A stretch of DNA of 64,000 bases from Tyto alba (Eukaryota; Chordata; Aves; Strigiformes; Tytonidae): the NCBI RefSeq assembly GCF_018691265.1, contig NW_024881278.1:9548001-9612000 (forward strand), read 5' to 3'. Under the pieces are notes generated by a model. That model was not told the origin of the DNA. It saw nothing but the letters and a program-made list of their open reading frames with translations, and made no database searches. The position numbers and the translations under genes were made by a program. Below, one piece after another: positions 12,101 to 23,474 of this stretch. The first letter of the stretch is position 1. Every line of letters starts with the position of its first letter.

Positions 12101-15100
12101 GGTGTTATTTGTATGATAATGATTCTTACTTCCAGCTCTTCTGGTCATCCAGTTCAGTTAGTCCAGTTTTCTTGAGTCACAAGCATCTTGCATCACCAGA
12201 TTTACTTCATGAGTGTGGGTTGGCGGAGGATTGGTTTAAATAAGCTGGAAATTATGTTCCTGATGGGGAAATCCAGAGACTGGTGAAACTGCAGCTTCTC
12301 TTTGTATTCAGGAAATACATGGTGCCTTTGTCAAATCAGCTTGGGTTACGGAATGTAAGGTATCTCTGGGATCCTCATGGCAACGGGGTTTTGCACAGTA
12401 TTTCTCTTTGTGATTGGTTTGAGAGTTGCCAACATTTCTCCTTCCAGCAGACCTTGCATATAGATACATAAGCATCTGTTACCTTCTGCCAGGGATACTC
12501 TAGTACTTTCTTATTAAAAACTAATTTAAAGATCACTTGGCAGCTTCAGCTTTTGCTGACTGCATTAGAGATGTGCTTGTATAATAGACATGAGCCGGTC
12601 CAGCCTGGTGTGCTGAGTTCTGTTTCTGTTTTCCAGTCTGTTTTGATCAACAAAATCCTCTCTCAAAGAGAAACTTACTTCTACCCTTGCTGGAGTCTCC
12701 CAAGGTGTGCTGCTCAGGGTGGTGGTTTTCCCAGAGTTGCACTGCTCATTTCTTGGGACCACTGGCTTCAGTTCACCCCATCTTATCCACTTCTCAAAGA
12801 CAGTCAAAAAATGTACTGTATAATACAACATAATGTAATAATACTGCAAGGGATCTTGACCTTGGCCCATGTTCTCACCTATAAAAACATTGTTTACAAA
12901 AATATTAAATAGGTTTTTCTGTAACAAAGCAGAATATATGGAATATATTTAGGCCCTTTAGGTTTTGCTGTACTAGCTTCATGTATCAGAGAGCCCGCAG
13001 GAGCAGTTTCACTTGTTCCTTCACTCCAGCAATGTCTCCTAGAGGGGTGCAGTGAACATCAAAGTTTGTAACATTTTATTTTACCATCATCCTGAGTGTC
13101 GCTCATTAGCACCCTAGATTTGCTCAGGTGAGTTGCCAGCTTTTGACTCTGCATTGTGAGCCATGCTGGTCTCTCTCTTTCACAATTCAACAAGACAGAT
13201 TAAAGGGAGAGATTCAAAATGACTGAGGAAACACTTCTGCTTTTCATATAAAAATGGGTATTTTTTGCATGTTCACTTTCCAGGACAGTTGCGTGGGCCC
13301 TTAGGAGGCTGTGGTCCGTGGTGATGGACCCTGGCTACTAGACTGAGCTGCTCACCAGGGCTGGCTGGGTTGGACTCAGCACCGTGCCAGGACGATACAA
13401 GGCTTTGGGGTCAGCACTTGGTCATGTTTGCCTGCTGATGCCTCTTAAGGCATCTCAGTAAGTCTCAAATCAGGCTCGTGGGCTGAGGGTAATGACGTTT
13501 TCATGTGATGAACTATACCTTTAATCTTTATTGGTCTCTCTGAGAAAGTCTTCAGAGTCTAGGAGAGGTCTTATCAGACAAGTCTGATTCCTTGCCTCAG
13601 CTCTAAGGTTTTGCATTTTTAGTCTCTCCTAGTAGGGTCATGAGATCTTGGATAGCTGCGGGAGAGGGGAGTTTGTCACTGTCCACAACTGTTAATACTC
13701 CTTGTGTTCCACAAGGCACATGTTTTGACAAACATCTGGGTAAAATTACATAGTTTTCCCTTATTTTCATTTTTTCCCCTCGTTAATTGGTTCTTGGGTT
13801 TACAGGTGTTTAACAAAGGCCTGTGTTAGTGAGCATGTGAGTGAGCAGCTTTGCTAGAACACCTGCAGGAGCTCCAGCTATCAAGAGGTGCTTCTGGAAG
13901 CAAAACTGAAGGAGAAGTGTTACATCAGGAGTAATTAGCTTTAGATAATTTCTGGATGGTTATGCATACATTTGTATTTTTTTCTAATTCTTCTCTGTTG
14001 ATCCCACAAGCCGTACATGGTACCTGTCCTGGAAACTTCTTGGAGTTGCAAGATTTATTCCATGCAAATGTTTCTTAACTTCCCTCACAGACTATTTTTG
14101 GTGACTTCCTTGCTGCTTGCTTTGGCTGCCAGTAATTTGAACTTTTTTTTTCTAATATAAACACTTCTACTAGGTTTTTTATTTTTCAAATATGTGCTTA
14201 TTTATATTCCAGAAATTCAGCATATCAAACTGAAAATATAATTAGCTTTCTACTATTTTAACAATCCCATTAAAACATTAGCTTTCCTTTGTAGTAATGC
14301 ATACTAATAAGCTGAGGTACAAGAAAGATAACTGTCTTATTGTTGTTGGGGTTCAAAATGTTTTAAGACAAAGGTACATCTTGTGAAATGGCATTTATCA
14401 GGACAATCCCGTGATGTCCAACTGCTTACAAGTCTTGTTGCTTTCCACTTTCAGGCCTTCTGAAAAGCTGCGCAAAATTTATTAAACCTTATCTTATATT
14501 TGCAAAATGCAGAGACATTTAACATTCACAGTGTCTGGCTGGGTGGGTCAGCAGAAGATCTAATGACAAAAGGGTCTCCTCTTCTTTTTGGGGACTTAAC
14601 AATTTGCAGGCATTTTTCATATATTGATTTATATCTCAATTTGTATCAGTAAGAAGATGTAGTTACATTTTACGCGTCCTCTTTAATATGAAGGTAAATC
14701 TTTTCTAGTGCTAATAGGACTGATTCTGTGCTCACCACCTACAGGGTAAATCAGAAGTAAAACTCCTGGTTACCTGCAGTTTGCATTGGCAAGATCTGGG
14801 TTGGGCACAATGGACACAAGGAAGCTGGCTGATCTGAATTGTTACTCACATACATATTCAGACCATTACATCCCATGCCTAAGAAAGTTCCTACAGTTTC
14901 AAATTACTTTTTACACTGGTCTGATGAAATTCTAATTAATCAGAAAAATAGCATTTTCTTACAAACACGCAGAGATAATGTTCTTCTAAGTACTTCTTAA
15001 ATATCATTGAATGGTAAGTTTAGCACTAATTCTGACTGCTTTGCACAAGTGATTGCCTCTATTTGCAGTAACTTCCACATATAAATGTTTTGTCTGGGTA

Positions 15101-15570
15101 TAATGAGTGTTTTTAAAATAAAGTACCTTATTTCTGAGGGTGAGAAATTAGGTAGGTATTGATAAGGTCACTTGGCTGTGATTTCTATTGCTATGCCTCC
15201 TGAAGAAAGGGGAATGTACTTGTCTTTTCATTAATCACCAACTATACCCTAGTTTTCATTTGAGGGCTTGAAATATTTTGTCCTGTCTCTAAGCAATGTT
15301 GCAAATAATTTGTTTTACATGAAACACAGTGGAAATCAGGGGGTGTGTGTGTGTTTGATTTTTAGACCAAACTACAAACATCTTGTTAATCAGTGCTGCA
15401 TGATCATTTAAGACAAATTAGTTTTGGTTGTGAAAGGGGAGGTAAAAGCAAAAGCAAATGAAGTAAGATTATTGCAGTGAGAATTTACTGACAAAACCAT
15501 TGAGTTGTGCACTGAATCCTTTAATAAGAAATCTTTATCTCCTTAATAAGAATGTTTTTTCGTGTGGTGG
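3111..15570. other. Gene-free AT-rich stretch
   Basis: No supported gene. Open frames of 60-140 codons at 5946-6263, 6695-7117 and 12553-12927 have overlapping rivals on the other strand or unnatural composition. A noncoding exon-like unit at 3471-3561 has a good acceptor (gtcctgcttgttccag) and donor (AAAG|GTAAGT), with stops in all frames. A (GT)6 run is at 15343-15354. Nothing else is recognised. Confidence 0.5.
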
Positions 15571-15620
15571 TTTTTTTGTTGTTGGGGTTTTGTGGGTTTT
15601 GTTTTGTTTTGTTCTGTTGT
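15571..15620. repeat. T/G-rich simple repeat, (GTTTT)n-like
   Basis: A degenerate GTTTT/GGTTTT tract (gttttgttttgttttgttct in its core) directly abuts the ankyrin-like relic on its left. Confidence 0.6.
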
Positions 15621-15621
15621 G

Positions 15622-15736
15622 GTTGAAGGTGCTGAAAATGGGCATGCAGGTGTTGCAAAGGGTCTGCTCCAACATGGATCAAATGTTAATGGACACCATC
15701 TTCAGTGTGGATGAAATTCTTTGCGCCAAGCTTTGT
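15622..15736 (+). pseudogene. Decayed ankyrin-repeat coding fragment
   Basis: The frame with codons from 15631 reads AENGHAGVAKGLLQHGSNVN. This fits the second half of an ankyrin repeat: alanine, glycine-histidine, valine, two leucines, histidine-glycine and the closing valine-asparagine all fall at the family's spacing. About seven residues on comes a glycine, an in-frame TGA (15711-15713) and then NSLRQALF. That lines up with the WTPLHxA start of the next repeat if TGA replaced a tryptophan codon and three more positions changed. The stop, the missing rest of the array and the simple repeat on its left mark it as broken. A different frame is open for 37 codons to a good donor (TTTCAG|GTAACC at 15741/15742), so exon use in that frame cannot be excluded, but the homology lies in the interrupted frame. 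The parent gene is not identified. Ankyrin-repeat proteins act as protein-binding scaffolds. Confidence 0.45.
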
Positions 15737-15741
15737 TTCAG

Positions 15742-18700
15742 GTAACCTGTAAGCCTGTTGTCTCATTTCCATGTACTGCTGTATTCTGAATGAAAATCTG
15801 TATACTTCTTGTGTTGTTATCAGGTGATTTTTTCCTAACCTATCCTGACAGTTGTAAGGCAGTCTAAATGCTAATGTAGTTGAAATGCACTAAAAGAGAG
15901 TGTTGAGACTACATCAGCTGTTAGGAAGCAATAATTATTTAAGTATTATAAATATTGCATGTACTTCTGAGTTCATTTATTATATTTAGGAAGTGAATCT
16001 GTTACAAGATTTTTTGAGAAAAAGTTCTGTTTAGTATCTCTTCATAAGTGAGATACATAACCTATTTCCAGAGCAGAAATATATCAGCTTAAAGATTCTA
16101 ACAAACTAATTCAATTTCCATTTCTATTTATTGGGTAAATGAGCAAATGTGAAAAATTAAATTAAATTTGTCTAATTTGTTCCACCATTAATTTTTCAGC
16201 TTATATTTAGAGTATTGAATGTATTGCATTTTTCTGATTTCTGTTTGGAATGTGTGGGAAAAAATATTCTACATCAGTTCCCCAGGGTTTTTTAAGAGCA
16301 AAAATACTCGTTTGAGGGATACACTTTCAAAATAAAAATACCCCTGGAGAAAGGAGCAAACAAGGAATGTGAGGATGATTTTGAATTACACATTTGTTTG
16401 TTGCTGCTCAGCAGGGAAAGCTGGAGAATTTAAGAAAGCTTCTATCCCATGGTAATAGTCATCATTCATGTAGCTTGGGTTTTTAGACTTGCACTGAATT
16501 GTCATCATATACAGTTTCACAGGTTTAGTTCTACTTTTGGACATTGTAATGTCAAATTTCAGTATTTTCAATTTAATTTGAGTTGCAAGAAGGTACGTGA
16601 AACCATTATTAATTATTTAAATCTTTTTGTTTCAGTAATTTGATATATTTTCCCTTAAGTAATAGCAAGAAATAGGAAATAAAACCTGTGAATAGATTAA
16701 AGACCAAATTTCGCAGTATTATTAATCACCCTCATAGCATTAGCAAAGCGGTTTGGGTCTGATGACATTGCTCCTGTAATAGGATATTATTCAGTGAAGA
16801 TAATCTCTCTGATCCTAAATAGTTTCACTCACATAGACATATAAAACTTAAGTGCAATTATTCCTTTCAACCAAAATTAAGTGTATTTCTATTAAATCTG
16901 AGAGTGCCTTAACCTAATCAGAGAAATGATACAAACTGGTCTGTCAATATCTGTAGGGGAATATGTATAAGGAACCCCATAGATATGGCAAAGAAGTACC
17001 ATCCATCCCATTGCCTTTCCTCCAGCATGTTTGCCAGTTGTTTGCCTGCTGTTGCTCTGGTCCTCCAGGGAGCTGGCCTGCCGTTCCCCTGGTCTCTCTC
17101 CTTTCAGAGCAGGGGTAGAAAATCACATGTAATGTTTAAGTAGGATTGTGGATAGTAATAAGCAATGAATGTGATTTATAGTTCCACTTCTTACATATTT
17201 TTTTGTTATTAGCATACAATATACTGCTAATAATTTGTGGCTGCATGAGCCTAAGAGTCTGTCAGCTGAGGAATTTTATTGGCATATTGAATAATGGCAG
17301 TGTCCTCTACGTGGACAAAGTGGTTCTCCTCTGTAGGATGTTATTTTAGTGCAATGTTAATAGTGCAGCATAAAAAACTAATACCAAAGTATTACTTTTT
17401 TTTTTTTTTTTTTTCCTGCACTTAATTTTTTAGTATTTTATGATTAACTTAAAAATAGGGTGATCGATATGGTGTGTCTTCAGCAGACCATTGTGCTGGT
17501 CTGAAGAATGTATATAGCCCCAAATCTTCTTTTAAATACTGTTTTTTAAAGATAAGTTAGTTCTTTACTATACAGAAAGGAGGAAACCTGTTGCCTCAAG
17601 CCACATGTATAGAAGTCAGGAAGGTCGCTTGCTGTGCTGGTATGTCATGGCAGTGACAGCTTAACCAGCAGCAACCTACTAATGGTTCCCTTACTACTAT
17701 GGGCAAACTGCTAAATGATGAGGTCACTCTGTGAAGTCACTAGCTACCAGGTAAGGGCAATTTGTTGTTTAGTTCATGCTGTGTGATGGTAGTGATCTAC
17801 TACACAGTGTATTGGCTGTTCAGTCAGCATCAGCTGCCAAAGCCAAGGAAAAAGCCACTGCCCTATGGCCTGCAGCACGGTATGGTCATGCCAAGGGGCA
17901 GATCCAGACCTCCCAGACTCCTGCTGTGTTTATAGGTGTGCCCAATCCCTAAGAAATAAGTAGTTTTTGCAACAGAAAACCAAGAGTGGAAAGCAATTTC
18001 CAGAGCAGCAAGTCACCGCACAGAAGCTTCTCCCGGAACCCCATGATTTGCACATGGCTGGCAGCAGTTAGGAACACAGATATTTAATACCAGCTAAAGA
18101 TATTTAAAACTGCAAAATAATCAGCAGATGCTTGATCTTAACCATTAGCAAAAGGGGATCATCAGCTGAGCTGTCATTGAAGCCGTGTGTCAGACTGAGG
18201 ACTCTTCTCAGGTCCTCAGATATTGAGAGCTGCTTCTTTTCCAGCAGCTTTTCAGGAGTGAAAGATGGGTTGGCAAAGTTGTCAGTACCAGAAACGTCTT
18301 TAAATCAAATACTGCCTTCGTAGCTTTTCCAACAATACGTAGCTTGCAATCCCTGAGCAGCGTCGATAAATCCAAGTATCAAAGGAACTGGTGTTTGCCC
18401 ACCAACCCTCATTAACTGGGAAGGATGCAGGTCAGAGGGGTGAGTTATGAAATAAGATGATTTTTCTGCTTCAGTATCTCAGTCAGTGCTGTTCAACAGA
18501 AGGAAATATTAATTTTGTCTGCAGCTTGCATGTTCACCTCCAAACTCCAGAGAAGCCTGGATCTAAATGTGCGCCACAGGCACGCAGTATTGCTGTAAAA
18601 GGGATTGCTGGTTAATATCAAATATCTGTCTCTGGTTCTAATTAAAATGTGTTTATTGCTTGCCTACTTAGAATAAAGGAATACAAGCTTTTAGAGGCAC

Positions 18701-20186
18701 CTGAGCCTGTATGTGGCAATGTCATCTATACAGCTGGTCAGTGATGTAAATCAGTGTCAAAGCACACTGTTTATTATTAGCCTATTATTGAATGATAAAT
18801 GCTGTTCAGTAGTGGGGGGAAAAAAAAGGTAGGATTTTTGTTCTTAATGACCAGAAAATTAAAATGGAATTGTATCATCACGTCTCTCAAACACTTGGTG
18901 ACTTTAAATATTTGGAGTATTGGATGATGTGCAGGGTTGGGGTAACATGCAGGAGCTAAACGACCTTGCTGAAACCTCATCTGGGAAGCTCAGCTCTTTT
19001 AAGAGGAGTCTTTTTGTTTTGCTTTGTGTTTTTTAAAATGAAGCATGACCCCCCCGACTGTGCCTATAGCAGCCCAGAGTGTCTGGGGTCAGGCTCGGAG
19101 CAGCAGTGGGTTGCTTGAGGCAGGAGCCCATCCACATACCAAACTGGGCATGTGGGTTAACACATACCAATAATAACCAGAATGGTCTTTACCACATCTC
19201 CTATAAATTATATGTAAGGTTTGCAGTGACATGAAGGCTTAGGATTTATTAATGATTTTCACTGCAAAAATCCTAGAAAGTGTGTTTAGACATCCCTGGG
19301 CAACATGTTCTGTCCTACTCAGTGTAGGATACAATAATTTAAGAAACAGAGACCTGATAACTGTACTAAAAATGTGCTACAGATGAGGCAAGTAGCTTCC
19401 AAATCACTTCATAGAAGCAATGTGCAATGAAATTACTAACTAAAAATGAACACACAAATTATTGGTCAGAATTTCATTTATTATTGTATTATAATTAATC
19501 CACAATAATGAACAAAATGTTGAAATATGATTTGCTGCCAATAGCAATAAGGGCAAAGGAAACTAAATTATTTTGGCAACATCCTTCTTTTATGTGGCAC
19601 GAAGGAAGGAGTTACTGTGTGAGTTGAAACTGGATTCAGTGGCCTTGTGAGTATGTATGACCTTCTGGTCCATAGGTCTGGTTATAAAATTGATGGTGGA
19701 AAGAAATACTACTTGAAATCATGAACTCTTGTTTGACAGCTCTTGAGTATTTAAACTCCATCACTTTCATTGCATCCTGTAAAATTATATCTTTTTTTTT
19801 ACTCTAAAAGTAACAATTAAATTTTTAAATAAAAGTTCTGTGAGTTGGAGGGCCAACAACACAGCTGAATGTAAATCTTAAAGTAGTTCCCAGTATTAGA
19901 ACAGTCTAAATTTCCAAGATACAGAGCTCTGATATTTCAGGTGGCACAGTTTTAAGGTGAAATCTAAGCAAGTGGGCCTGGCGTTGTCTAAGACAAGCGC
20001 GCAGCAGGCGGGGATTGCAGGACTATCCCTGGGTTGCAGACATGGAGGTTTGCCGGTAAAGGAGGACTCTGTGTTGTTTCCATTCTCCACACATCTGACT
20101 CTCAGCATGGCTGAGCAGATGAAATTAAAAATGAAGGGTTCACGCTGGTAAGTTCAAGAAGTGGTATTCACAGCTCCAGCTGACAC
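15742..20186. other. Gene-free stretch with a T19 tract
   Basis: No gene supported. T19 lies at 17396-17414 and is AT-rich on both sides. Open frames are short, overlap on opposite strands and show no family likeness. A small CpG cluster (gacaagcgcgcagcaggcgg) lies near 19993-20012, just left of the GC-rich patch. Confidence 0.5.
17396..17414. repeat. Homopolymer T19
   Basis: Nineteen consecutive T. No AATAAA sits at the right distance on the minus strand, so there is no case for a retrocopy tail. Confidence 0.8.
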
Positions 20187-20700
20187 GTGCCCCTGGCATA
20201 TCAGACTTACAGCCCCACGGAGCTGCATGCCTGCTGTGGTGACCCCTCTGTGCTGAACGAGCAGCTGCTGTTCACCACCTCCTTGCACCAGCTTGAGACT
20301 GAGTTGCTCAGGTCCAGCCCGGGCTCTGCTGTAGGGAGGATGCCCACTGCTCTCTCTGTATGTACTTCAGGTTATTGCAGCCTTTTCTGCCCGGCCTTGG
20401 CACCCAGCCCCCTCCACGCAGGCTGGTGGGAGGGCGGTCACCCGTGGAGATGTGGGTCCTCCAGCAAGCTAAGGAGCTGGCCTGTAGCCAGCTCGGGTCC
20501 TGTGTTGCTTCTGACAAGCACTGCCACCCCCAGCCTGGCTGCTCCAGAGCTACCCAGCACATCTGCCTCAGCAAGTGTGCGTGGAGCTAGCAACCATCCC
20601 AGCCAGCCAGCTGCAGCCCAGGTGCTCCCCTCTGCCACGCAGCAGGAGCAAGGTCTTAGGCAGCTGCTCACTTGGGGATCAGCGTGTGTAAGATAACCCA
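20187..20700 (+). other. GC-rich patch with a 169-codon open frame
   Basis: About 500 bases that are clearly GC-richer than either flank, with roughly a dozen CpGs. The plus strand is open for 169 codons to a TAA at 20694-20696, but its first codon is GTG and the product is rich in Ser, Ala, Pro, Cys and Leu with no domain likeness. Two other plus- or minus-strand frames are open over the same bases. Open frames of this length are expected where stop codons are scarce, so it is recorded as composition rather than as a gene. Confidence 0.3.
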
Positions 20701-23399
20701 TGGAAGAACGGTGATGCCGATGCCTAATATTTTTAAAAGATTTTTATTTCTGGAATGTGGTGTCCATGTTTAGTAGTAAGTGGCTAACAGTAATTAGTGG
20801 TTAATATTGATTGCTTGTGGCTTGAAGGCACCGGAGTAGGTACCAAGGAGAACACGGTGCAGCTAGGGTTTAAGACTAAGCTGTCATCCAAAGTTAAAAC
20901 TGAATGTTCTTTACCATTTTAAAAAGGGAAAAATAAAGTTCCAGAAGTAAGCAATTGTGAAATATTTTGGAAATATGATTTGTCAATTTGCGGGAGCAAT
21001 TTAGGGCATTTATCTGTGGTATTACTAGTTGTTAAATTTTCCTTTTCTTCTTTGAAGTCTGACTGTCTTAGCATTGCTCATCAGAGATAATAAATAAATC
21101 TTTGTCTTACATTACAAGAAAGTTACTACAGAATCTGCTGTGCTTCTGTTCTGCTTTTCCATCAAGATGCCTGGAAGTGGACTCCCGTCTTTATAATACA
21201 AAACACCGTTTTGTTTCATGTGTATGATGTTATGCTTTGTATTTGTCTTTCCCTATCCCAAAGGTTATTCAGTGAGGTTTGGGGGGGGTAAGAGGTGACA
21301 GTATAATCTAGTTTTTTAGAAAAGTTTAAGCTTTTTCTTTGAGCACCTGCAATATTATTAAAAGAAAAAGTTTTGCTGTGAGAAGTACTGACTTCTTGCA
21401 GCTGTTACATTGCTCACTGTTGTCCTTGTAAGAATGAGTTCATTTTCTTAATGACTTTTGGCTTTTTTAGGAAGAGGGGTCTGTGTTCTCAGGAAAAGAA
21501 AAAGAGTGATACTCTTCCCTTCATATTTAGTGTAACTTCTGAGATGTGCAGTACTTAAAATTTGGTAACAAATTGAAAAGTTTTAGTACAACCTCCAGCA
21601 GCTTTTCTGCTTTAGAAGAACTGTGTTTAATGACTTGATATGTATGCAGTCATTTTCAAAGTACACTATTATGATGTGAAGTAGCAAGTGTGCAATGGAA
21701 GAGTTTCCCAAGAAGCTGAATTCAGCTGCAGTCCAAAGTAGGACTTGCATTTTACAAGACAAAAGGCACTGTAAAACACATGAATATTATGATTGAAGTA
21801 AGTGAAGCAAACATAAATTTTAAAAAGCTTTCCTCACCTATTTGACTGCAAATATGACTGAATGGAATCATTTGGTAGAGGCAGTGAATAAAGTTGAATG
21901 CAGTTCATTAGGGTGGTAGTCTGGAGCTAAGATTCAATTTAAAAGCTATTGCCTTTTTGTTTGAAAACAACATCAAAGTTACGAAAGTGCAATAGGCTTT
22001 AGTGCTTTTTAGAGAATACCCTAAGAAGCCACATTTTTGTAGGTAACAGTGTACTCAAATCCCTAGCTTTTGATTCATAGTATGATAGTAGTATAATTAT
22101 CCTACGCTTCTTGCTGAGACCTCTGTACTTCATTGATAAGTGCTATGACTTGGTGTTTGTGACTGGGAGTTCCAGCATTAATCCCATTGTTCAACACAGA
22201 AAACTATCCAATACTTATCTGTAGTTAATACATAGCATTAGTTGTGCAGCACACATTACACCGTTCCTATATGCAATGTTATATTCAATTACACATTATG
22301 AAAGGTCCTGATCTATGAAGAGGACCCTGCCTTAGTTTCTGGTAGCATGATTATAACCTCTTGGCCATCTGCATTAATTGTGCTTTGGCTCCTGTATCAA
22401 TAAAAAATGTTCTTGCTGAAATCAGGTCATGTATAATTTAGGTATTGGATTTTGTTGGCAATGACTATGCCACCAAGTTTTGTTGAATGTTAAAGTTTTT
22501 TCATTAAAAAAAAAAAAAGGGACTGTTCTAAAATTCTGTGTCATTGGAGTGACCACAGTAGGTTGGGCTATAGATAATGGTAGACTGTTACTTTTCCACA
22601 AAGAACACAACTATTACTCACCAAAAGCTATTGTTCTTAGCACAGTGTTGCTTGCAGATAAACAATCTCCACACTTCCTCTACCAATTTTAAATTCAGAA
22701 GTATTTTGGAACACAGGAGCCATTCAGCTATTAGTTTCAGGCTTTTAGAAGCTGTGAATATTAGCTCAAAATTACTACTCTTTCCTCTGTTTCTCCTTCT
22801 TGGTTAGGAAGTTAAATTAAAATTATGATTTTAAAACAGTGAATTGAATAAATTGGTAGTTTTTTCTTCATGCTTTGAATATTTAGATCTTATATTTTCA
22901 TTTTTTTTTCTCATTCTAGAAACAGTACTTATTCTCATGTGATCCATCTCAAGAGCTAACTTTTTAAAGCATGTGTATACCAAATGTTATATAACATGTA
23001 ATAAATGACGTGAGATTTATCAACATTATAGATAAACTTAGTTTGGATATCAGAAGAATTTGTCTTTTCTTTTCTTGGAAGGGAGGGATGGCAGCCCCTA
23101 CAGCCACAGTTTCTTTTATGTAATTAGAATTTCAAAGAATTGGGTGATGTATGTGGATTTACAGAGAGAAGGTTTGGGAATGACTGGTTCCCAGCATAGG
23201 CAATAAGTAGCATCTTTAACTTAAAAAAAAAGAAACCCAAACAAACAACTCGGAGATACAGTAAATAAATAAAGAATACTGCTTCCTTTAGAAAGAAAGC
23301 GTGCGAAGTAGAGACTCTAGGTGTCCCTCTGCAATATGAAATGCTCTTTGTTGCGGGGAGCATCACCTCAGCGTGACACTGAAGGTGCTCATTCCATGG
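20701..23399. other. Gene-free AT-rich stretch
   Basis: Nothing recognised apart from A13 at 22506-22518 and a G8 run near 21280. Open frames are short and unconvincing. Confidence 0.5.
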
Positions 23400-23470
23400 G
23401 ATGAGCTTTCCGATGCCACAAGAAAGATGGGCCTGATCATAGCAGGTCCCTCTCCAGCCTGAACCATAGA
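23400..23470 (+). mobile_element. CR1-type LINE 3' fragment (decayed)
   Basis: The stretch gcctgatcat followed by aggtccctctccagcctgaa (23444-23463) and ccatag follows the conserved 3' tail of CR1 elements, where a gatgatct-type motif precedes aggtcccttccaacctgaacc. The terminal ATTCTATG-type repeats are missing or degraded. It is short and diverged, so an old, 5'-truncated insertion is likely. CR1 is the main LINE family of birds and other reptiles. Confidence 0.45.
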
Positions 23471-23474
23471 AAAA

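Noticed and set aside
12553..12927. Open frames of about 120 codons on both strands
   Set aside because: They mirror each other and neither resembles a known protein.
17348..17360. agtgcaatgttaa, like the start of miR-130
   Set aside because: The rest of the mature sequence differs and no partner arm for a hairpin lies upstream or downstream.
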